Positions 1 through 5,948 of a DNA stretch of 20,975 bases are shown piece by piece. Both the position numbers and the translations under genes were made by a program. Each line of letters begins with the position of its first letter. Position 1 is the stretch's first letter. The DNA comes from Spirochaetaceae bacterium (GTDB taxonomy: Bacteria; Spirochaetota; Spirochaetia; Treponematales; Breznakiellaceae). The stretch lies in the NCBI GenBank assembly GCA_031290855.1, contig JAISLM010000043.1, forward strand, positions 1 through 20,975, read 5' to 3'. The notes under the pieces are model-generated. The model saw nothing but the letters and a program-made list of their open reading frames with translations, searched no databases and was not told the origin of the DNA.

Positions 1-90
1 ATGCTTCAGATTGTATCCGTGGTGCTTCAACTCATTGTTGTGTTCATTTTCTATCTTCCATCGCGCCCTGGACCTTACCCCATCTGGCCC
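1..90 (-). pseudogene. C-terminal fragment of a DDE transposase (IS remnant), running off the left edge
   Basis: Read on the minus strand from 90 to 1, the frame gives a short peptide containing WKIENEHNNELKHHGYNLKH. This resembles the C-terminal W-x-IENE...LK..GY.LeH block of DDE transposases, in which the glutamate belongs to the catalytic triad. An in-frame stop (TAA, 91-93) lies just upstream, and no transposase sequence is recognisable between there and the SMC-like gene, so the N-terminal part is missing here. The frame stays open at the window edge. The exact IS family is not certain. It marks an element junction immediately downstream of the jetC-like gene. Confidence 0.5.
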
Positions 91-138
91 TTAACTACGA
101 AACGCCTGAAAATACGCACCGTAGGGTCGCGTAAATAT

Positions 139-165
139 CTGTCAACCTATTTCAGGACTTGACAG
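139..165. repeat. Short inverted repeat between the transposase scrap and the jetC-like gene
   Basis: CTGTCAA (139-145) and TTGACAG (159-165) form a 7-bp inverted repeat around a 13-base loop, five bases after the end of the jetC-like gene. It could be the residue of an IS end or a weak terminator. It has no T-run on the minus strand, so a terminator role is doubtful. Confidence 0.3.
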
Positions 166-169
166 TTCG

Positions 170-3100
170 TTACTCACTATTAATTGCGTCGCGTTGGGCG
201 TAGAAGTCGCGGACGCGCGCGTGGTTTCCGTAGCGGATCACTATGTTTATCCTGTCCATGTGCGCGGCTGTCGCTTCTATCTTTTCGGTGGGAACCGCGC
301 TCAGTATCTGAAGGTTGATCTCGCGGAAAAACGCCAGAACCTTGCCGATGCGCTCGTCATCCATCCGGTTGAAGGCTTCGTCAAACATCACCAGGCGCAC
401 CGTTGATTCGGGGCGCGCCTTGTAGAAACGGTAGAAGCTGGCCGCTATCGCGACATAGTACGGGGTCTGCGTCTCACCGCCGGATTTTTCGCGCAGCACC
501 TTTGACAATGAAAGCACGACCGCATTGCCGCTTTTTTGATCGTGAAGATCAGTGTGCGTTATCTTTATGTCGTATGTAAAATACTTGCGGTAATCGCAGA
601 TTTCGCGCAACTTCTGCGAATCCAGTTCGGCGTTCAGGATGTTGTCAAACAGTTCCCGCGCCGCCTTCAACTCTTTCGGATCGTTTATCTGGTTGAACAG
701 GCCGTCCTCCATCACCGGAATTTCGGACGCTGCCCGTATCACCTCTATGTCGGCGCGTTTGTCGTTGCGTTCCTCCAGCGTGAAGCGGTACTGGTCACGG
801 CCAAAGCTTAGACTTTTCAGTATGTCGTTTATCTCGCGGAAACTTTCGTGCGCCTCCTCGATAAACTCGTTCAGCTTTGAAATGAAGTGTTCTTTGAACT
901 CCCGTTCCGCGTCCCGTCTGGCGGCGGCTATTTTTTCCCGGTATTCGGGCAGTTCCGATGTTTCGAGCCGCCGCAGGTCAAGTTCCGCCGCGCCGCTTTC
1001 TTCCGGTTCGAGGGACAACAGCCCGCTAAAATCCCTGTCATGGTTATGCGCCAAATTCCGATACGTCTTGCGCTGGTTCTCGGCCTGCGTCCTGAAAGTT
1101 TTCAGCGTGGTTTCGTAACTGGAGGACAAGGCCGCTATGCCGGACACCGCAATCTTTTCCTTCGCGGAGTTTTCGCAGTCTTCCATCTCCAGGATGTGAC
1201 TCTCGGAAAAGACCCGTATCGCGTCCTCGTTTTCGTCCAGCGCCCGCGTAGTGTCCTCGATTTCGCCCTTAAGCGTCTCTATATTGGCGCCACAGCGTCC
1301 CTGCTTTTCGATTAAGTCTTTTAGATCGGTCTCCGCCTTACTGATCTGGCAGGTCAGCATCGCCTGCCTTTCTTCCAGTTCCAGGAAGCCGCTTTTGTCA
1401 ACGGCCGCAAGTTCCTTCTCCGCGCCGGCAAGCGCGGCGGATATCCTCTGGCAGGCTTCTAGCGCCGGGAGCAGGTAGGCCAATTCCGCAATGCCGCGTA
1501 CCGCCCTGCGGAAAAGTTCCTCCCCCCTGGACGCTTCCGCCTCGCCCGCCCCGGCCTCTGCCGCCTCCCCCCGGAGCCGTTCCGCTTCGGCGGCAAGGGA
1601 AGCGCCGCGTTCCCGCCGCGCCGACTGCCCCAGATAGCGGCGTCCGTACACTTCTTCCTTTATGCGGGAGGCCGTGTGGCCGTGGTAGGTCATGCATTCC
1701 TTCGTTACCGCCATGTTGAATTTCCGAAGGTTCTGTATGTCCGCGCACACGACATCGCCCAGCACAAAGTCTACGTAAATTCGGGCGTATACCGAAGAAC
1801 TTTTTACAAGCGACGCGAGGCTGTTATTTTTGACCGCCGCGCCGCGCATCTTCCCAAGGTTAGGCAGCAACGCGCCCGCCACGCTGCGCGGCAGGCCGTC
1901 GTAAACCTCAAGCGCCTGCTGAAACAGTTCCGGCTCCACAAGCAGCGCGAAGCGGCGGGTGTTGAGCCAGCCTTCTACCGCGTCCGTCCATACGGGATCG
2001 ATCACTTCCACGGCATCGGCAAGCACAATCGCGGAAATGCCGTCCTGCCGCAGCCTCTCGCGCAGGGTCTCCGTATAGTCCGGGTAGCGAACCTTACCCC
2101 TCTTCAGGTCGTTCAGCTCGGACAAAACATCACGCAGTTCCGAAGCGGCCTTCTCTTTCCGCCGCGCCGCCTCGTCCTTCAGCGCCCGGAATCTGCTTTC
2201 TTCGGCTTCCGCCTCGGCTATATCGGCGTCCGTGTCGCCGCTGAGGGCGTGTCCCAAAAGCGCCTCGCACTGCGAGCGCCGCAGGGAATAGCTCTCCTTC
2301 TTGGCCTCCGCCTCCGGGAGTTCTATCTTAAGGCGGCCTATCCGTTCCTCGATCCGCCTGTAAAGGTTGTGCGCGTCGTTAGCGGCCAGACTGGCGATAA
2401 TGTCCTCCCGCTCGGCATACAAGTCAAACTTCTGCTTTTCGCGGGCGGAAACTTCGCGGTTAAAAAAAGCGTAGCTTTCTTCGGCGCGGGCGAGCTCCCG
2501 GTTCAGCTCGGCCTGTTTCTCCAGGGCGAGCGCCAGTTCGATTTTTAGCTTCAGGTACTCCTGTTTTACGATCAGGCCTTCAAGCCGACGCCATTCCGCC
2601 GCCGCCGCCGTGATCTTTCGCAGAGACTCTATCCGCTTCACCGCGCCTTCGGCCTGCCTTTCCGCCTCTTTGTAGCTTTCGAGGTTCTCCTTCATCGTAG
2701 TGATCTCGACCGGACGATCCTCCAAAATATAGTCGCAGACAAAATTGTCTACGGAAACGAGAGGCGTGAAACTTATCGACCGGGTGAACGACTCAAGGTA
2801 TGGGTTGTAGTCCGCAAAGCGCCGCCACACGCCAAGCCGCGCCGTGAAGTCGCGCAGGTACATCTTCTTTGATTCGTAGACGCCGCCTCCCCGCGCCTCC
2901 AAAATGTCCTTAAATTGACGAAAGTTAAGCGGCGCCCCGTCGCCGTTCCCTCCGTTTACCGTAACGCTGTCTACGGGAATATCGCCGCCTATCCAGAAAT
3001 GTTCGGAGAGCCTGCCGTCCGTGTAAGCCTCCACGCAGACCCCGGCGGAAAAGCCGGCGGGGGCCTTTACGTCCGCAGCCTCCGTGACGGAGGGCTTTGT

Positions 3101-3397
3101 GCTTGAAAACTCCAGCATAACGTGGGCCGCCGTATCGCCGCGCAGGTATTCCGTCGTGTCGCTGCCGAGCTTGCAGCGTACATAGCCCGGCAGATCGCGC
3201 CCACCCTTGCGATCCCCCGCCGCCGCGTTGAAACGCGCTTTGCGCAAGTCGGCGGCCATCGCGTACTGAATAGCGTCTATAATTGTGGATTTTCCCGATC
3301 CGTTATCGCCGGAAATCAGGCAGCGGTTACCTATGTTGATCGTTACCTCGTCAAAATTATGCCAGTTTACCAGCCTGACGCGCTCCAGCGTAATCAT
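170..3397 (-). CDS. jetC: SMC/MukB-like ATPase, JetC-type (Wadjet component), orphan
   Basis: The 1075-residue protein has the layout of an SMC-like ATPase. The N-terminal Walker A is GDNGSGKST (residues 30-38). Two long Glu/Lys/Arg-rich coiled-coil stretches flank a globular hinge-like section (about 434-590). The C-terminal half of the ATP head has the signature SGGE (972-975) and Walker B ending in FDEAF (D1006, E1007). The D/E-AFNRMDD pattern is typical of the SbcC/MukB/JetC group. In Wadjet, JetC works with JetA, JetB and the nuclease JetD to extrude and cut small circular DNA. Here the gene directly upstream on the same strand is rmlB (36-base gap), and a transposase scrap lies downstream, so no partner is visible. 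AAGGA sits about 12 bases before the ATG. Confident as an SMC-like ATPase, less so for Wadjet function. Confidence 0.8.
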   Translation of the reverse strand: MITLERVRLVNWHNFDEVTINIGNRCLISGDNGSGKSTIIDAIQYAMAADLRKARFNAAAGDRKGGRDLPGYVRCKLGSDTTEYLRGDTAAHVMLEFSSTKPSVTEAADVKAPAGFSAGVCVEAYTDGRLSEHFWIGGDIPVDSVTVNGGNGDGAPLNFRQFKDILEARGGGVYESKKMYLRDFTARLGVWRRFADYNPYLESFTRSISFTPLVSVDNFVCDYILEDRPVEITTMKENLESYKEAERQAEGAVKRIESLRKITAAAAEWRRLEGLIVKQEYLKLKIELALALEKQAELNRELARAEESYAFFNREVSAREKQKFDLYAEREDIIASLAANDAHNLYRRIEERIGRLKIELPEAEAKKESYSLRRSQCEALLGHALSGDTDADIAEAEAEESRFRALKDEAARRKEKAASELRDVLSELNDLKRGKVRYPDYTETLRERLRQDGISAIVLADAVEVIDPVWTDAVEGWLNTRRFALLVEPELFQQALEVYDGLPRSVAGALLPNLGKMRGAAVKNNSLASLVKSSSVYARIYVDFVLGDVVCADIQNLRKFNMAVTKECMTYHGHTASRIKEEVYGRRYLGQSARRERGASLAAEAERLRGEAAEAGAGEAEASRGEELFRRAVRGIAELAYLLPALEACQRISAALAGAEKELAAVDKSGFLELEERQAMLTCQISKAETDLKDLIEKQGRCGANIETLKGEIEDTTRALDENEDAIRVFSESHILEMEDCENSAKEKIAVSGIAALSSSYETTLKTFRTQAENQRKTYRNLAHNHDRDFSGLLSLEPEESGAAELDLRRLETSELPEYREKIAAARRDAEREFKEHFISKLNEFIEEAHESFREINDILKSLSFGRDQYRFTLEERNDKRADIEVIRAASEIPVMEDGLFNQINDPKELKAARELFDNILNAELDSQKLREICDYRKYFTYDIKITHTDLHDQKSGNAVVLSLSKVLREKSGGETQTPYYVAIAASFYRFYKARPESTVRLVMFDEAFNRMDDERIGKVLAFFREINLQILSAVPTEKIEATAAHMDRINIVIRYGNHARVRDFYAQRDAINSE

Positions 3398-3433
3398 TTT
3401 TAACCATCATCCTTTTTCAACGCGGCCTTCGCG

Positions 3434-4501
3434 TCACACGTTTGAACTACACGCGCCGCCGGCGGTATAGTTATGCCTGTTTTCGATGTACCAGTCAATC
3501 GTTTTTTCCAGGCCTTCCTCAAACGACACCGACTGCCGCCATCCAAGTTCCCTCTTTATTTTGGAACAGTCTATCGCGTAGCGCCTGTCATGGCCCGGCC
3601 TGTCCGGAACAAAGCGGATCGTCCTTTCAATTTCTTTTGCGTCGCGGCCCGTCTTGTTCGCGGCTATTCTTATCAGCGTATCCAGAAGTTTAAGGTTCTC
3701 CCATTCGTTTTCTCCGCCTATATTATACTTTTCTCCGGTTCTGCCCCGCTCCAAAATAAGCGCGACAGCCCTGTTATGATCCTCGACAAAGATCCAGTCG
3801 CGGACGTTCTTTCCGTCGCCGTATACGGGCAGGGCCTTACCGTCCAGCATATTCATGATCATCAGCGGGATCAGCTTTTCGGGGAACTGGTAGGGACCGT
3901 AGTTGTTTGAACAGGCGGAAAGCGTGACGGGAAGCCCGTAGGTATGGTGGTAGGCCGCCACAAGATGGTCCGCGCCCGCCTTGCTCGCGGAGTACGGCGA
4001 GCAAGGCGCGTAAGCCGTCGTCTCGCTAAAGCAGCCCTCCTCGCCCAGCGATCCGTAAACCTCGTCCGTGCTTACCTGGTGAAACAGCGCGTCGCCGCGC
4101 ATAGAGCCGTCTTCGTTCCGCCAGGCCAGACGCGCCGCTTCCAGCAGCGTAAAAGTACCTATTACGTTTGTCGTTACGAAGTCGTCCGGTCTTACTATAG
4201 ACCTGTCGACATGGGTTTCGGCGGCAAAATGAACGACCGTATCTACGTCGTACTCCGCAAAAACACGTTCCACGGCGGCTCTGTCCCGTATGTCCGCGTG
4301 TTCAAACACGTAGCGCCCGCCGTATTTCCCGGCCACGCCGTCCAGAGACGCGGCATTTCCCGCGTAAGTGAGGGCATCGAAGTTAATGATCCGCCCCTGG
4401 AAACCCGCGCGCCTCTCCAGCATCATGCGGATAAAATTACCGCCGATAAAACCCGCGCCGCCTGAAACAAGTATGTTCTTCAAACTTCTTTTTATTTCCA
4501 T
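3434..4501 (-). CDS. rmlB: dTDP-glucose 4,6-dehydratase
   Basis: RmlB converts dTDP-D-glucose to dTDP-4-keto-6-deoxyglucose, the second step toward dTDP-rhamnose and other deoxysugars, in the cytoplasm. The 355-residue protein has the NAD-binding GGAGFIG (residues 14-20), the active-site STDEVYG (T145, D146, E147) and the short-chain dehydrogenase pair Y170-x3-K174 in PYSASKAGAD. The length is normal for the family. The ATG at 4501 overlaps the end of the upstream glycosyltransferase by 10 bases, which suggests translational coupling. The ribosome site is weak, and a TTG six codons in would give the more usual N-terminus starting just before KNILVSGG. No rmlA, rmlC or rmlD is next to it, so the other pathway enzymes must lie elsewhere. 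Confidence 0.93.
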   Translation of the reverse strand: MEIKRSLKNILVSGGAGFIGGNFIRMMLERRAGFQGRIINFDALTYAGNAASLDGVAGKYGGRYVFEHADIRDRAAVERVFAEYDVDTVVHFAAETHVDRSIVRPDDFVTTNVIGTFTLLEAARLAWRNEDGSMRGDALFHQVSTDEVYGSLGEEGCFSETTAYAPCSPYSASKAGADHLVAAYHHTYGLPVTLSACSNNYGPYQFPEKLIPLMIMNMLDGKALPVYGDGKNVRDWIFVEDHNRAVALILERGRTGEKYNIGGENEWENLKLLDTLIRIAANKTGRDAKEIERTIRFVPDRPGHDRRYAIDCSKIKRELGWRQSVSFEEGLEKTIDWYIENRHNYTAGGACSSNV

Positions 4502-5262
4502 ATATTAAATAAAACCTTAAGCAAAGACCTAAAAAAATAATTTATAAAATTTACGATACAAACATTTATGTACTGAAGGCGCGATATGCCCAGTTCCCTG
4601 TTCAAGTACAAACTTTTGTACCCCTTCCTGAAGTCATTTATGCACGAAATCCTGATCTGCAAGGAAGACGGCAGCACCCTGTACGCGCAGAGCGGCTCGC
4701 GGATTATATAAAGCTTTTCTCCGGCAGCCAGCGGGAAGTCCCGGTCAAGCGCCTCTCTGCGAAGCATCACCCTGCTGCCGTCGATAAAAGAATTGCGGGC
4801 GGTAAGGAACATACGGTCGAGCACCTGCTTCCGGCTCGCCGTATCGTTTTTGAACGGGACCCTGTTGACGTACAACTTCTTTCCCGCCGCGTTTACAAAG
4901 TCGGCGTCGCAGGTCACCATCCCCGCGTCGGGCCTGCTCAACAGGACGTCAAGCTGCCGCCTAAGGCAATCGGCGTATAAAATGTCGTCGTGATCCAGCA
5001 CCTTGACGAAAGCGCCGCCCAAATACCGGCGCAGCCGTATTCCGTTTTCGATATATCCCAGATTCTTTTCGTTTATAAAGACCTTTATCCTGGGATCGCC
5101 GTATGATTTGATTATCCCGACAGTATCATCCGTCGAGCAGTCGTCACAAATAACGTACTCCCAGTTCCCGTAAGTCTGGGAAAGCACCGACCGTATCGTT
5201 TCGCGTATGAAAGAGGCGCTGTTGTAAGAAAGCGTGCCCACGCTTACCAAAGGATCATTCAT
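4492..5262 (-). CDS. Family 2 (GT-A) glycosyltransferase, probably internally deleted
   Basis: The protein (256 aa) starts with the GT2 fold: SVGTLSYNSASFI near the N-terminus, the nucleotide-binding DDCSTDDT (40-47) and the metal-binding LDHDD (89-93). These proteins move a sugar from a nucleotide sugar to a lipid-linked or polysaccharide acceptor at the inner face of the membrane. Around residues 176-184 the chain goes from LDRDFPL directly to AAGEKLYIIREP. Relatives usually have an ED/W-rich catalytic-base segment here, so an in-frame loss of some tens of codons is likely and activity is doubtful. The C-terminal 40 residues are hydrophobic and AT-rich in DNA. AGAGG lies six bases before the ATG. 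It is the first gene of the unit leading into rmlB. Confidence 0.82.
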   Translation of the reverse strand: MNDPLVSVGTLSYNSASFIRETIRSVLSQTYGNWEYVICDDCSTDDTVGIIKSYGDPRIKVFINEKNLGYIENGIRLRRYLGGAFVKVLDHDDILYADCLRRQLDVLLSRPDAGMVTCDADFVNAAGKKLYVNRVPFKNDTASRKQVLDRMFLTARNSFIDGSRVMLRREALDRDFPLAAGEKLYIIREPLCAYRVLPSSLQIRISCINDFRKGYKSLYLNRELGISRLQYINVCIVNFINYFFRSLLKVLFNIWK

Positions 5263-5306
5263 AGACAGCCTCTAAGTTCGTTTGCGGGAATGCCGCCCCG
5301 TAACCG

Positions 5307-5325
5307 CAAACCGCTATCCGGTTTG
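5307..5325 (-). promoter_or_regulatory. Hairpin in the leader of the glycosyltransferase-rmlB unit
   Basis: CAAACCG (5307-5313) and CGGTTTG (5319-5325) form a perfect 7-bp stem with a five-base loop, about 45 bases upstream of the glycosyltransferase start and inside the predicted roughly 160-base leader. There is no T-run. It may affect translation or be incidental. Confidence 0.25.
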
Positions 5326-5427
5326 TGCCTGACGTTTTACCTCCTGCCTAACCTGATAAGGAGGGATAATGCGGGGGAGCAGAGCCCACTGCGAATAAAA
5401 TCGTCGTCGTATACGGTCATGGGCCCC

Positions 5428-5457
5428 ATTATAGGTAATCGCCGAATGCCCTGTCAA
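5428..5457 (-). promoter_or_regulatory. Near-consensus sigma-70 promoter for the glycosyltransferase-rmlB-jetC unit
   Basis: On the minus strand, TTGACA (5457-5452) and TATAAT (5433-5428) are both perfect consensus hexamers, separated by 18 bases. Transcription would start near 5421, giving a leader of about 160 bases before the glycosyltransferase ATG at 5262. It is the only convincing promoter seen upstream of this minus-strand unit. It could have arrived with the neighbouring IS debris. Confidence 0.6.
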
Positions 5458-5468
5458 TGCTGCGCGTT

Positions 5469-5525
5469 GCCTCATTGAAAAAGTAACCCACAAGACCCTA
5501 TGCCTCATTTTGAAAATGTAACCCA
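5469..5525. repeat. Paired imperfect direct repeats resembling IS21-family ends
   Basis: GCCTCATTGAAAAAGTAACC at 5469-5488 and GCCTCATTTTGAAAATGTAA at 5502-5521, both running on to end in ACCCA (5490 and 5525), are near-identical direct repeats offset by about 33 bases. On the minus strand they begin TGGGTTAC. Multiple short repeats spaced like this are typical of IS21-family termini, where the transposase IstA binds. No istA or istB is present, so this would be a leftover end. Confidence 0.4.
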
Positions 5526-5543
5526 AACCAGCATACTTAGATA

Positions 5544-5679
5544 CGCCAAAGCATGAGCCGGAGGCGGAATTGTTCAGGCCTTTGCTTAAGCCGAATCGTT
5601 TTTCAAAACCGTCAAACTGGAGTTGGAAACCCTGGACGGTAAATATTCGGCAGGAGAGGCCAGGCAGCCGGTGTTCATG
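5544..5679 (+). pseudogene. IS3-family transposase (OrfB) fragment with a frameshift
   Basis: 5544-5573 reads RQSMSRRRNC, matching the RQSMSRkGnCyDNA block just before the last catalytic glutamate of IS3-family OrfB. After a one-base slip and a few degraded codons, 5590-5679 reads AESFFKTVKLELETLDGKYS and continues GEARQPVFM, matching the family's AESFFKTLK...VF.YIE block (DDE glutamate in AES). The rest of the element is absent on both sides. A +1 frameshift within about 16 bases and the loss of both ends make it a dead relic. Confidence 0.75.
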
Positions 5680-5706
5680 TGTCTAACTCAGGAAAAGCCG
5701 TCAATA

Positions 5707-5757
5707 ATGAGGCTTTCCCAAAACGGAAGTTTTGGGGAGACAAGCTTCGCTTGCCCG
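5707..5757 (+). repeat. Dispersed double-hairpin repeat, copy 1
   Basis: Two adjacent hairpins: CCCAAAAC/GTTTTGGG (5717-5724 with 5729-5736) and CAAGC/GCTTG (5741-5745 with 5749-5753). The unit matches the reverse complement of 15225-15274 at all but about four positions, so it is a dispersed repeat. It lies directly after the IS3 scrap. Confidence 0.75.
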
Positions 5758-5823
5758 GCAACCTTGAAATTCGTAGGTTTGTAGGGATGAAAGACGGAAG
5801 GCCGAATGCCTGAAAAACTGCAA

Positions 5824-5881
5824 GAGTCTGTCCCAAAACCGTGCGCGTTAGCGCACAGTCGGTTAGTTTTGGGACAGGCTC
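5824..5881. repeat. Large compound palindrome related to the dispersed repeat family
   Basis: A 16-bp outer stem (5824-5839 with 5866-5881, one G-T pair) contains the CTGTCCCAAAAC / GTTTTGGGACAG core shared with the other repeats. Inside it is a second perfect hairpin, GTGCGC/GCGCAC (5841-5846 with 5851-5856). There is no T-run. It is the largest member of the family seen here. Confidence 0.7.
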
Positions 5882-5910
5882 CAATGTCTACCTAACAGGG
5901 TAAAGTCCAC

Positions 5911-5940
5911 TTGACATTGCGGCCGCCCGCGCTTGTCTAT
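5911..5940 (+). promoter_or_regulatory. Possible promoter of the alpha-2-macroglobulin gene
   Basis: A perfect TTGACA (5911-5916) lies 32 bases before the predicted GTG start. The best -10 match about 18 bases on is poor (GTCTAT, 5935-5940). If real, transcription would begin almost at the start codon, giving a nearly leaderless mRNA. This would fit the absence of a ribosome-binding site. Confidence 0.3.
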
Positions 5941-5948
5941 CCTTTGGC

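Larger units (their letters stand above)
5263..5948. other. Intergenic graveyard of mobile elements
   Basis: This 686-base stretch separates the divergent glycosyltransferase and alpha-2-macroglobulin genes and has no intact gene. From left to right it holds the leader and promoter of the minus-strand unit, a pair of IS21-like end repeats (5469-5525), an IS3 transposase scrap (5544-5679), two palindromic repeats (5707-5757 and 5824-5881) and a possible promoter for the alpha-2-macroglobulin gene. Short ORFs here on either strand lack ribosome sites and overlap these repeats. Confidence 0.7.

Noticed and set aside
1..162. Plus-strand frame open from the first base to TGA at 160-162
   Set aside because: The opposite strand gives a recognisable transposase block over the same bases, so the plus-strand frame is likely a shadow.
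1676..2548. 290-codon plus-strand ORF inside the jetC-like gene
   Set aside because: It is antisense to the intact SMC-like frame, has no ribosome site and no recognisable domain; long shadow frames are expected in G+C-rich coiled-coil genes.
5675..5884. 69-codon minus-strand ORF between the IS3 scrap and the alpha-2-macroglobulin gene
   Set aside because: It is made almost entirely of the two palindromic repeats and has no coding signal.
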